This document shows positions 9,401 through 16,716 of a DNA stretch of 64,000 nt, in pieces. The first letter of the stretch is position 1. The number at the start of each line of letters is the position of its first letter. Below the pieces are notes generated by a model. The model ran no database searches, was not told the DNA's origin, and saw only the letters and a list, made by a program, of their open reading frames with translations. The position numbers and the translations under genes were made by a program. The stretch comes from Verrucomicrobiota bacterium (GTDB taxonomy: Bacteria; Verrucomicrobiota; Verrucomicrobiia; CAIQCK01): positions 1 through 64,000 of the forward strand of contig JACRQF010000019.1 of the NCBI GenBank assembly GCA_016222825.1, read 5' to 3'.

Positions 9401-11992
9401 GGTGACAGTCACGTTCAAATTCGTTGGCGCGTTCCAGCCCGTGATGGCGTTGAAACGCACCGTGTGGCTGCCGGGCAACAGGTTCGTCACCGTGACACCG
9501 CTGTTCTGCCAGGCGTTGCTATCCACGCGCCACTGCGCGCCCGCAGTCACGGCGGCCAGCGGGTTGAGCGTCACCTGCAACGAGCCGTTCGGCTGCGTGT
9601 TGAATCCAACAACCAGCACCGGCGTGGCGCGCTCCGAGGTCGTTCCATCGCCCAGCGCCCCGAACACATTGTATCCCCAGCCCCAAACCGTGCCGTCCGA
9701 CTTCAACGCCGCGCTATGGTCCCATCCCGCCACTAACGCCGTCACGCCGCTGAGTCCGATCGCCTGCGATGGCGTCGTGCGATTGGTCGTTGTTCCGTCG
9801 CCCAACTGGCCGTTCAAGTTGTAGCCCCAACCCCAAACCGTGCCGTCGGCTTTCAATCCCAACGTGTGACGATAGCCGGCCGCGATGGCCGTCACACCGC
9901 TCAGGCCGGTCACCTGCACCGGCGCGGCGCGGTTGGTGGTTGTCCCGTCGCCCAGTTCCCCATCGCCGTTATTGCCCCAGCCCCAAACCGTGCCGTCAGA
10001 CTTCAACGCGACGCTATGGCCCCATCCGGCCTCGATGGCCGTCACGCCGCTGATCCCGGCTGCCTGCACCGGCGCGTGGCGTTCCGTGGTCGTGCCGTCG
10101 CCCAATTGCGCGTAGAAGTTCAAGCCCCACGCCCAGATCGTGCCGTCCGATTTCAACGCCAGCGTATGCCAATCGCCGCTCGCAATGGCAACCACCCCGC
10201 TGAGGCCGCTCACCTGCACCGGCGTGGAGCGGCTGACGGTCGTGCCGTCGCCCAGTTCCCCGTCGCTGTTATAGCCCCACGTCCAGACGGTGCCGTCCGA
10301 TTTCAACGCCGCGCTTTGATACGCCCCGGCGGCAATGGCGATGACTCCACTGAGTCCGCTCACCTGCACCGGCGTGGTCACGCTATTGGTTGTGCCATTG
10401 CCCAACTGGCCGTGGGTATTCCAACCCCACGCCCAGACCGTCCCATCGGGCTTCAACGCCAGCGTATGGTCATAGCCCGCAGCCAAGGCGATGATACCGG
10501 TGAGTCCGCTGGCTTGCACCGCCGTCAGGGAGGCATTGGTGGTGCCATTGCCCAACTGGCCGTAAAGGTTCCGTCCCCATGCCGCGACTGCGCCATTCCA
10601 TTTCAACACCAGCGTATGCTGGTAGCCAGCGGCGAGGACAGGGGCCTGAATCGTGATGATGACGGGCTGGCTGGCCGTGGCCTGCCCGTCCGTCACGCTA
10701 ATCGTGAAGCTGTAGGCGCCCGCCGTTGTCGGTGTGCCGCTCAACACACCGCCCGTGCTCAAGCTCAACCCCGGCGGCGTGCTGCCCGACCACGACCATG
10801 TGTAGGACCCCGCGCCGCCGGCGGCCTGCAACGTCTGGTTGTAGCTCCCGCCCAAAGTGCCGGACGGCAGCAAACCGCCCAGCCCGACAAACTCCAGACG
10901 GTCCACGACAATCTCCCCCGTGCTGTAAAGCAGATTGGTGTTCCATGCCAGCGGCGAATCCAAAACCGGCATGCTGATCGCGCTGAAAGCGCCGCTGGCA
11001 GCCGTGAAGTGAAACAGACCAAACCGGTCTCCAAAGAGTGGCCTGTAGCCATTCACCAGTGACACGTTAAGCGCGCCGCCGATGCGCAGGACACCGCCAA
11101 CAAAGACGCGGTCGTAGGCGTTCGTGTTCGCGCCGCCGATTTCGAAGCTCAGCGTCGAGGGGGTGTTCAGCGTCATGCTGCCGGAGATGTTGAGGGCGCC
11201 GGCGGAATGACCGGGCGCGATCACGCCCGCGTTGGTGATGGAGCCGGTAATGGCGCCCGTGCCGGTAAGGAACGCGTTGGTGTTGATGAACAAACCGTTG
11301 GCAAACGCGTGTGTGCCGCCGAGCAAGTCGAGTGTGGCGGACTGGACGCCGTCGCCAACGGCGAACGCCACGCCATTGGAAACGCTGCCGCCGCCGCTGC
11401 GCAGCAGGCCGCCGCTGAAGTTGACCAGACTGTCCGCGCCGTTGGTGGCGTAGAAGTGGTTTGCCATGACCACTCCGCTGTTCAAGTTGAGCGAGCCGTT
11501 GCGCACGTCGAACGCGCCGGTGCTCGCGGCGTTGGTGGCAAAGAGACTGCCTCCGGAGACGATGATAGTGTTGCCGGAGGAACTGTTGAAGCCAATGACG
11601 ACGTTGGTGGCCGCCACCGTGGCGCTGCCGGCAATGCTCAGGCTGTTGCCGGAGCCGGAGAAGCCGACATAGAGAGCACCGCTGTTGCTCCAGACCGAAC
11701 CGGCACCCGTCACCCAGACGGCGTTGCTGTTGGCGATCGCCGAATTGCCGATGATGCCATCGCCGGTCACGTTGAGAACGCCGGCATTGGTGAGAATCAA
11801 CGCATTGAAGGCACCATTGGTGCCCACCATGTGGTCGCCAGAGATGTTGCTGGACACGCCACTGATGGTATTGGTGATGCCGTCTTCAGCCACCGCCGCA
11901 GGCGCAGCGACAATGGCAATCGCTGCGACAAGACAAAGCGCGGCTGTCTTGGTCAAGAGTCTGATGCATCGCATGACTGCCACCGGAGTCAT
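6416..11992 (-). CDS. Giant secreted protein with two seven-bladed RCC1 propellers, Ig-like and FN3-like repeats
   Basis: 1858 aa from ATG 11992 (an ATG at 12016 is possible, but the promoter geometry favours 11992). Order: signal peptide; T5SS/PEP-CTERM-associated repeats; putative Ig domain (GGSYNQTLQAAGG...SGTPTTAGAYSF); seven RCC1 repeats of about 52 aa (GTVWGWGYN..GELGDGTT); a cap domain (GSLQVTLNP...GSHTVRFN); a second copy of Ig, seven RCC1 repeats and cap; then five FN3-like repeats of about 85 aa like those of the gene at 1-4127. The Ig-RCC1-cap block is an internal duplication of about 500 residues. RCC1 propellers commonly bind proteins. No sorting signal is evident at the C-terminus. 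Extracellular adhesion is a guess. Confidence 0.93.
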   Translation of the reverse strand: MTPVAVMRCIRLLTKTAALCLVAAIAIVAAPAAVAEDGITNTISGVSSNISGDHMVGTNGAFNALILTNAGVLNVTGDGIIGNSAIANSNAVWVTGAGSVWSNSGALYVGFSGSGNSLSIAGSATVAATNVVIGFNSSSGNTIIVSGGSLFATNAASTGAFDVRNGSLNLNSGVVMANHFYATNGADSLVNFSGGLLRSGGGSVSNGVAFAVGDGVQSATLDLLGGTHAFANGLFINTNAFLTGTGAITGSITNAGVIAPGHSAGALNISGSMTLNTPSTLSFEIGGANTNAYDRVFVGGVLRIGGALNVSLVNGYRPLFGDRFGLFHFTAASGAFSAISMPVLDSPLAWNTNLLYSTGEIVVDRLEFVGLGGLLPSGTLGGSYNQTLQAAGGAGSYTWSWSGSTPPGLSLSTGGVLSGTPTTAGAYSFTISVTDGQATASQPVIITIQAPVLAAGYQHTLVLKWNGAVAAWGRNLYGQLGNGTTNASLTAVQASGLTGIIALAAGYDHTLALKPDGTVWAWGWNTHGQLGNGTTNSVTTPVQVSGLSGVIAIAAGAYQSAALKSDGTVWTWGYNSDGELGDGTTVSRSTPVQVSGLSGVVAIASGDWHTLALKSDGTIWAWGLNFYAQLGDGTTTERHAPVQAAGISGVTAIEAGWGHSVALKSDGTVWGWGNNGDGELGDGTTTNRAAPVQVTGLSGVTAIAAGYRHTLGLKADGTVWGWGYNLNGQLGDGTTTNRTTPSQAIGLSGVTALVAGWDHSAALKSDGTVWGWGYNVFGALGDGTTSERATPVLVVGFNTQPNGSLQVTLNPLAAVTAGAQWRVDSNAWQNSGVTVTNLLPGSHTVRFNAITGWNAPTNLNVTVTSLLTTVTNATYTARVDLEFIGLGSLLPSVVLGGSYNRTLQASGGTGPYTWSWTGSTPPGMSLSAGGVLSGTPTTAGAYNFTIHVTDSGSATTNQNVSLTIQNATIAAGYQHTVALKWNGSVRGWGRNLYGQLGNGATNTVLTVAEPVGLGNAIALAAGYDHTLALKSNGTVWAWGWNAHGQLGNGTTTSATTPVQVSGLSGVTAIAAGAYQSAALKSDGTVWMWGYNNDGELGDGTAVSRSTPVQVSGLSGVVAIAGGLWHTLALKSDGTIWAWGLNFYAQLGDGTTTGRNTPVQAAGVSGVTAIAAGWGHSLALKSDGTVWGWGYNADGELGDGTTINRATPVQVSGLSGVTAIAAGYRHTLGLKADGTVWGWGFNLNGQLGNGTIANRSTPSQVSGLGGVTAITAGWDHNAALKPDGTVWGWGQNVFGALGDGTTAERITPAQAVGFNALPDGSLQVILNPAGAISAGARWSVDGTVWRNSGVMLTNLLSGSHTLSFSAATGWIAPTNLNVTITGFQTTATNVTYLTPEFGRSEMLAPASNAVLNATSVTFNWSRGTSADQYALWLGSAAAGYDMAALLVGTNLSQTLTVPATGAAIYMRLWSQIFGAWYYHDYTYTAPVAVKAALLSPASGTTNTGSSVTFAWNAGVGASQYALWVGSASNTYDLHALAVGTNLSRTLTLPVDGRAIYTRLWSLISGTWQYNDYSCRAFNAVKARFTGLGNGATLGSANVTLTWDAGAGASQYALWVGSTPGSHDLAAMLTGTNLSQALTLPADGRRLYVRLWSLINGTWKQNDYEFAAYTDPASLAARMLSPTNGTTLLSTPVAFNWSSGTGASQYALWVGSVAGDYDLHALLVGTNRTQALSVPLDGGAVHVRLWSLVGGTWQFNDYAYGTSVGGAAVKAQMTSPVNGATLAGASTLLSWNAGTGASQYALWAGSTPGSYDLYAAVVGTNRTQTVTLPVDGGPVYVRLWSLMSGVWKFNDYFYTAFLAP

Positions 11993-11999
11993 GGGCGGC

Positions 12000-12027
12000 A
12001 TTATAGGGAAGTGCATCGCGAGAGCAA
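12000..12027 (-). promoter_or_regulatory. Predicted sigma70-type promoter, leaderless
   Basis: On the minus strand TTGCTC (12022-12027), a 16-base spacer and a perfect TATAAT (12000-12005) lie 7 bases before ATG 11992. The same arrangement precedes the paralogue at 4127. No Shine-Dalgarno sequence is seen, which fits a leaderless transcript. Confidence 0.55.
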
Positions 12028-12186
12028 GGATGTTCAGAGGTCAAAGGCAGGGGCGTTCGGATCTCACGCCGACGAAATCCCACGGGCCGTTCCTGCGCTC
12101 GCATTCGATCCAGACTCTTGGCAGCCGAACTTCTTGAGGACAATCTTGACGGCCTGTCAGAAGCGTAACCACGCAGCCGGCCCTTT

Positions 12187-12211
12187 GGCTGAAACGCTGG
12201 CGCGTTCAGCC
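12187..12211 (-). terminator. Weak hairpin after the first porin-cytochrome operon
   Basis: A 7-bp stem GGCTGAA/TTCAGCC with an 11-base loop lies 33 bases after the stop of the micro-ORF at 12244. There is no T-tract, so it may only stabilise the transcript end. Confidence 0.3.
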
Positions 12212-12243
12212 ACGCGCCCGGCAGCATGTCCCTCGCCCCATGC

Positions 12244-12357
12244 TCAGAGCGAAGCCAAACGACTGAGTTGGCAAACCATGCCGGCCGTCACCATCGCGAT
12301 CAGGAAGGCGACGGCGATCAGGATGGCGCCCGTCCTTCTTGCGGTGAGGCGGATCAT
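12244..12357 (-). CDS. Single-span membrane micro-protein (copy 1)
   Basis: 37 aa, too short for usual gene calling. The sequence is a basic N-terminus (MIRLTARR) followed by one hydrophobic span (TGAILIAVAFLIAMVTAG) and a short tail ending LSRLASL. Its ATG overlaps the stop of the SUMF1-like gene in an ATGA junction (12354-12357), so translation is probably coupled. The second operon copy has an equivalent 35 aa gene at 16582-16689 that also ends in PSL/ASL; the two share the pattern of basic N-terminus, hydrophobic span and Cys after the span. Presence in both copies argues for a real gene. Likely inner-membrane; role unknown. Confidence 0.65.
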   Translation of the reverse strand: MIRLTARRTGAILIAVAFLIAMVTAGMVCQLSRLASL

Positions 12358-13163
12358 GGCGCGGGGGCGCAGACGACGCGAAACCCGAATGCGCTGACTT
12401 TATCCAGAGGAGCGCTGGCCCCGCGGGCGGCGGAGCCGAGAAAGCCTTGCGCATTCGGGAACGCGCCGCCACGGCGGACACGCTTGACGCCGGTGGCCGG
12501 ACCAGTCGGGTCCACCGCGCCGCCGCCGTGGTAAGGGCCATACCAATCGGAACACCACTCCCAGACGTTGCCGATCATGTCGTAGAGGCCGAACTTGTTC
12601 GGCTCCTTCTCGCCGACGGCGTGCGGATGTTTGCCGGCGTTGCCGCCGTAGAGCAGGACGCGGGAGGCGCCATACCAGCCGATGCGCGCGAGGTCGGATT
12701 CGGTGTTGCCACTGTAGAAGCGGGTGGTGGTGCCGGCGCGACAGGCGTATTCCCATTCCGCCTCGGTCGGGAGGCGGCAAGCGACGCCGGCGGGGAGGAT
12801 GCCCATGCCGTTAAGTTGGACGATGAAGGCGACGGCGTCGAACCAGTTCACGTTCTCGACGGGGTTGCGCGGGTTCTTGTAGCCGGAGGGGTTTTTGCCG
12901 GTCACGGCCTCGTATTGTTCCTGGGTGACTTCGTATTTGCCCATCCAACATCCTTTGGTGAACTTCACCTGATGAACGGGCTTTTCGTCGTCGCCGCCGA
13001 TGGTGGAACCCATGTCGAATTCGCCGGGCGCGACCCAAGCCAGTTCGAGCTTGATGCCCTTGCCCAGATCCAGTGTCAGCGGCTGGCCGGCCGGCGGCGC
13101 GGCGAACGCGGCGGTGGAAAGCGTCAGCAGCGACACCATTATAATAAGGAGTCTGGTATTCAT
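12354..13163 (-). CDS. Secreted SUMF1-fold protein without FGE catalytic cysteines (copy 1)
   Basis: 269 aa with a signal peptide (cleavage near AFA-APPAGQ) and one formylglycine-generating-enzyme-like (SUMF1, PF03781) domain. Signatures: WVAPGEFDMGS, the EVTQEQYEAVTG motif, RLPTEAEWEYACRAG, NVWEWCSDWYGPYH, RVRRGGAF and GFRVV at the end. Where FGE has its two catalytic cysteines after the RGGS motif, this protein has PNAQGFLGSAARG with no cysteine, so FGE activity is unlikely and a binding or structural role in the periplasm is inferred. Good ribosome site (GAGAGGAA). It lies 53 bases after the porin gene and overlaps the micro-ORF. Copy 2 at 16717 has the same length. Confidence 0.92.
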   Translation of the reverse strand: MNTRLLIIMVSLLTLSTAAFAAPPAGQPLTLDLGKGIKLELAWVAPGEFDMGSTIGGDDEKPVHQVKFTKGCWMGKYEVTQEQYEAVTGKNPSGYKNPRNPVENVNWFDAVAFIVQLNGMGILPAGVACRLPTEAEWEYACRAGTTTRFYSGNTESDLARIGWYGASRVLLYGGNAGKHPHAVGEKEPNKFGLYDMIGNVWEWCSDWYGPYHGGGAVDPTGPATGVKRVRRGGAFPNAQGFLGSAARGASAPLDKVSAFGFRVVCAPAP

Positions 13164-13216
13164 GGCATTCCTCTCTGGAAACTCAGGAGCGGCGGGTTCA
13201 AGAAGGGTCCGGCGGT

Positions 13217-15343
13217 TCAGAATCGGATGGTGCAGGAGACACTGGCCAGATGCGCCGTGTAGTTGTTGACGCCGCCGGTGTTGGCCTCGTTGTATTTGTA
13301 GAAGCCGTAGCGCAAGGCCACGGCGACGTTCTCCGTGATGCGGCGGGTCAGCCGGGCCGTCAGGCCGTGCAGTTCGTTGCTCACGAGAAGCGGCAACCCG
13401 TAATCCGTGCCCGGCCGGGCGCCGGAGCCGTTGTCAATGAAGTTGTCGGTCTGGGAGAATGTATAGTCCGCGGCGAGGTCGGTCTTGTTGTCAATCGCGT
13501 AGCCGGCCGTGCCGATGACGCTATAGACGTTGCCTTGGTATTCGATGATGGAGTTGACGCCGTTGTCGAAGGCCGTCGTCTTAGTGTCCTGGAAGCAAAT
13601 CATGCCTGTCGTGTAGAACCGGTCCAACGGCGCCCAAGTCGTGCTCGCGCTGTAGATGTTCGCGTAATAATCCGCCGACCGGACGAAGCTCGACGGCGGC
13701 GGCGCGCCCGGCACGTTGCCGGTCGTGGTATTGATCTCCGTGGACGCCAACTGGTATTTCAGCGTGGCGCTCAGGCGCGAGCTGAAGCGGTAGGTCAGCT
13801 TCGCGCTGATTTCGTCCGTGTCAAACTCCTGGTTGCGGATGAAGGAGGAGTAATCCGTCGAGGTGTTGAAACGGGTGTTGAACGAGTTGTCGGTGCGATA
13901 GCGCCGATACTGCCCGGTCACGTTCACGCGCGACCACGGCGACGTGGCGAATCCCGCGGTGTAATCATGCTTGGTGACATCCGTGTCAATGCCCCACGCC
14001 TGGGAGTTGGCGGGGATGTCAAACGCCAGTTGGTTCACGTCCTGGCCATAGGTCTGCTGTATCCATTTGCCCTCGGCAAAGAGCGTCGTGTAGGGAATCT
14101 TCACGTAGCGCAGCCCCGCGGTTTCCTCCGTGCTCTTGCGGGTCAGGGACGAGATCGTCTTGCGGTTGTCGAGCGCGGTGCCCGTGGTGCGGTAGTTGCC
14201 GAAGGACGCGCCGTCCGTGGTGGTGCCCTCCCCCTGGAAACCGATGTAGGCCGTCAAATCCGCGAACGGCCCCACCATCACGTTGAAGTTCCCGACCTGC
14301 GAGTCCTGTTTCAAGTTGATGTTCGGAATGGTCCAGAACCGGTCGTCCACCGCGCCGGCGCCCAGCCCGACAGGACTGGGAATGGTCACAATGTTGAAAT
14401 CGGAATCGCCGTTCATCTCCGTGAACAGATGGCCCGCCGACCAATAGACCTTGTCGGTTACATGATGATCCATGTGGAAGGCGTTCGAGAACAGGTCGTG
14501 GCTAAACTCCTCCTTGACGTTCACAATCTTCTGGGTCCCGTCTGCAATGAAATACCCCGAGTCGTCCGTGCGGAACGCCCGGTTGGAGTATCGCTCGTAG
14601 TAGAACTCATCGCCCAGGTTGATCGGGCCAATATCGTGCTCCACCGCGAACTTGAAGATGTCCACCTTCTCGTCAATGTCCTTGAAGGCCGGGAAGATCT
14701 TCTTCGTCACGTCCCCGGTCGGAAACCCGCTGCCGGCGGGAATGGTGCCCGTCACGCTGCCCCACTCCAGCAGGTCCTTCGTCCCGTCCTTGAACTGATG
14801 CTCGTAGCCGATCGTAAACTTGGGCAGGTTCGGCAGCGTCAATCCCGCCTCGAAGAAGATCTTGCCGATCTCCATTTCCGGCGCGTCCAGAAGCATGAAC
14901 GACGTGTTGGCTGAAGACGGCACGCCGCCGGGACCCGTGGCCCTCGAAAACGGCGCGTAATACCCGCCGATGTTGTCGAAGTATTTCGGGTATTGGCTGA
15001 AGCCCGCGCGCACAAAACCAAAATCGGGCTTCACCACCTCCATGCGGATGTCATATTCGCGCTGGTTGTAGATGCCGCGCCCCTCGACGTTGAACTGGCC
15101 GTCCTTGCCAAACTGCTGGTTCAGCTTGAAGCTCTCAATGCCGCCCGTCCATCCCTGCTTCATCCACTGATCCTCGCGGAACTTCGACGTGTTCCCCTCC
15201 ACGTTCACAAACGTGGTCACCGGCGTAATGGACACCTCGGGGCCGGGTTCTTTCTTCACTTCGGCCTCGGCGGCCATCGCCCGCCCCGTCCACGCCCCAC
15301 ACGCAACCGCCACCGACAGAATGACACTGGTAACTGTTTTCAT
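13217..15343 (-). CDS. MtrB/PioB-like outer-membrane beta-barrel (copy 1)
   Basis: 708 aa, close to the length of MtrB (about 700). It has a signal peptide (AMA-AEAEV) and then alternating amphipathic strands rich in Tyr/Phe/Asn (for example DFGFVRAGFSQYPKYF), ending in the C-terminal signature CTIRF with a terminal Phe, as in outer-membrane barrels. In porin-cytochrome complexes such barrels sheathe a multihaem cytochrome, here presumably the product of the gene 16 bases upstream. Unlike gammaproteobacterial MtrB, the mature N-terminus has no CXXC. Ribosome site AAGGA. Family assignment rests on size, barrel pattern and operon context, so a related barrel family is possible. Copy 2 is at 17573. 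Confidence 0.85.
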   Translation of the reverse strand: MKTVTSVILSVAVACGAWTGRAMAAEAEVKKEPGPEVSITPVTTFVNVEGNTSKFREDQWMKQGWTGGIESFKLNQQFGKDGQFNVEGRGIYNQREYDIRMEVVKPDFGFVRAGFSQYPKYFDNIGGYYAPFSRATGPGGVPSSANTSFMLLDAPEMEIGKIFFEAGLTLPNLPKFTIGYEHQFKDGTKDLLEWGSVTGTIPAGSGFPTGDVTKKIFPAFKDIDEKVDIFKFAVEHDIGPINLGDEFYYERYSNRAFRTDDSGYFIADGTQKIVNVKEEFSHDLFSNAFHMDHHVTDKVYWSAGHLFTEMNGDSDFNIVTIPSPVGLGAGAVDDRFWTIPNINLKQDSQVGNFNVMVGPFADLTAYIGFQGEGTTTDGASFGNYRTTGTALDNRKTISSLTRKSTEETAGLRYVKIPYTTLFAEGKWIQQTYGQDVNQLAFDIPANSQAWGIDTDVTKHDYTAGFATSPWSRVNVTGQYRRYRTDNSFNTRFNTSTDYSSFIRNQEFDTDEISAKLTYRFSSRLSATLKYQLASTEINTTTGNVPGAPPPSSFVRSADYYANIYSASTTWAPLDRFYTTGMICFQDTKTTAFDNGVNSIIEYQGNVYSVIGTAGYAIDNKTDLAADYTFSQTDNFIDNGSGARPGTDYGLPLLVSNELHGLTARLTRRITENVAVALRYGFYKYNEANTGGVNNYTAHLASVSCTIRF

Positions 15344-15359
15344 GGATCTTCCTTTCCGC

Positions 15360-16166
15360 CTAGTAGCGCAAGTGAGGGTTGACGTTGGAGCCGTGGATCG
15401 CCGTGTGACAGCCCGCGCTGAAACACGTCCCCTGCCTCACCCGCGTCGCGTGCGCAAAACTGGCCGTGTTGCCGATGTGCAGCGCCCCGCCGAATCCCGT
15501 CGGCGCCGTGGACGCCTGCGCGTGGCACTTCAGGCACAGGTTGTTGTCCCGCTGCGCCAGCATCTTCCGGTTGATCGAACCGTGGACGTTGTGGCACGCC
15601 GTGCAGCCCTCCCGCATCGCCGGATGCTCAAACACGTGCGGCCGCGCCTGCTCCCGGTGGCATTGCGAACAGTTCTCGTTCAGCCGGCCGATGTGCTTCC
15701 CCTTCGCCAGCTTCAAGTCGGAGCCGTGCGGATTGTGGCAGTTGACGCACGACATCTTGCCCTCGCGCACCGGGTGATGATACTGGAGATTGAACTCCGC
15801 CTGCTTGTCCAGGTGGCACTGGTAGCACGCCTCGGGATTCTTGTTCGGATTGATGATGAACTTCCCGCGCTCGCCGCCGGCCTCCACGTGCAGGCTGCCC
15901 GGCCCGTGGCAACTCTCGCACCCCTGCCCCTCGCGTTTGTTCTTCGGGTCGGGGATCGTCACGCGCGCGTGCGCCGCCAGCTTGAAGTCCCGCACTTCCT
16001 TCTCATGGCAGGGCGCGCATGTTTCCGTGCCGACGTATTTCGCGCCGGGAATCATCGGCGGGGACACCACCGTTCGTTCCACCGTCGCGCATGAAAACAC
16101 AAACACCGAGAGCGCCGCCATCCCGCCAAGCGCTGCGATTGTCATCTTCAGATTCGTTTTCTTCAC
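15360..16166 (-). CDS. Octaheme c-type cytochrome lipoprotein, DmsE/MtrA-like (copy 1)
   Basis: 268 aa from GTG 16166 (ribosome site AAAGG), chosen to match the GTG start of copy 2. It has a signal sequence with a likely lipobox (VFVFSC, Cys near residue 26). Haem motifs: CAPCH, CESCH, CYQCH, CVNCH, CSQCH, CTACH and CLKCH, plus one CX4CH (CFSAGCH), giving eight predicted c-haems. Repeated motifs such as PHG, HNVHGS and FEHPAMREGC are typical of DmsE/MtrA-family decaheme proteins, which are usually longer and bind ten haems. It probably acts as the periplasm-facing electron wire inserted in the adjacent barrel. An upstream in-frame extension to 16292 lacks support. Confidence 0.93.
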   Translation of the reverse strand: MKKTNLKMTIAALGGMAALSVFVFSCATVERTVVSPPMIPGAKYVGTETCAPCHEKEVRDFKLAAHARVTIPDPKNKREGQGCESCHGPGSLHVEAGGERGKFIINPNKNPEACYQCHLDKQAEFNLQYHHPVREGKMSCVNCHNPHGSDLKLAKGKHIGRLNENCSQCHREQARPHVFEHPAMREGCTACHNVHGSINRKMLAQRDNNLCLKCHAQASTAPTGFGGALHIGNTASFAHATRVRQGTCFSAGCHTAIHGSNVNPHLRY

Positions 16167-16321
16167 GACTCGCCTTTCTTGTCGCCGGCTCCTTGCTTCA
16201 TCCGGCTCTTCACTGCGCACAGCTTCGCCGCACACGGATACACTTCGTGATGGACGCTGGCATTGCACACACTCTGCGCCCATCCTCCCCAACGCGCCAT
16301 CGGGCCGATTCCCTGTTTTTG

Positions 16322-16354
16322 CCTAGGAAATTTCCCTTGGTAAATATCCCTAAG
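16322..16354. promoter_or_regulatory. Candidate double palindromic operator upstream of the first cytochrome operon
   Basis: CCTAGGAAATTTCCCTTGG (16322-16340) matches the complement of the site at 21756-21774 in 17 of 19 positions. It is followed by a second related half (GGTAAATATCCCTAAGAC), which resembles the site at 6287. It lies about 155 bases upstream of the GTG at 16166. Confidence 0.45.
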
Positions 16355-16380
16355 ACCGGCGGTTCATGTCTGCCGGTCTT
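16352..16380 (-). terminator. Hairpin between the two operon copies
   Basis: A perfect 9-bp stem AAGACCGGC/GCCGGTCTT with an 11-base loop lies about 200 bases past the micro-ORF of copy 2 and about 190 bases before the cytochrome of copy 1. The minus-strand T-run after it is weak, so termination is only likely. The rest of 16385-16581 holds no gene that I can support. Confidence 0.4.
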
Positions 16381-16581
16381 TGGCCTCTACCGTTTCCTTG
16401 ATTCTGGGCGCTGGCTTGGCGGTGGACTGTCTGGTAGAGAGGCCCGCCGAGTGCCGGCAGGCGATGTTCGCAGGGACGGTTGTGCCGGGAAGGGTGCCGG
16501 CGCCACAGTCAACTTCGGTTTTCGGGTTCAAGGACAGACAGCCAAGGTCGCTGTCCTGCCTTGCCGCCTCGCCACGGAAGA

Positions 16582-16689
16582 TCAGAGCGAAGGCAGCCAG
16601 TTGGCGCGGCAGAGCATGTAGGCGGTCGTCAGGAGAATCAGAAGGGCGACCGCGAGCAAGATGAGTCCCATTCTCAATCGCGTAATCAT
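16582..16689 (-). CDS. Single-span membrane micro-protein (copy 2)
   Basis: 35 aa: MITRLRMG, then a hydrophobic span (LILLAVALLILLTTAYML) and CRANWLPSL. It starts 27 bases after the SUMF1-like stop with a GGGGA ribosome site. It matches the 37 aa micro-ORF at 12244-12357 in length, topology, a Cys just after the span and position in the operon. Predicted positive-inside rule places the N-terminus in the cytoplasm. Function unknown; it could anchor or assemble the conduit. Confidence 0.65.
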   Translation of the reverse strand: MITRLRMGLILLAVALLILLTTAYMLCRANWLPSL

Positions 16690-16716
16690 AGTTCCCCGTT
16701 CCCCCTTTCCGGCGGG

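Noticed and set aside
12354..13163. Functional formylglycine-generating enzyme with a sulfatase partner
   Set aside because: Catalytic cysteines are missing and no sulfatase gene is in the window.
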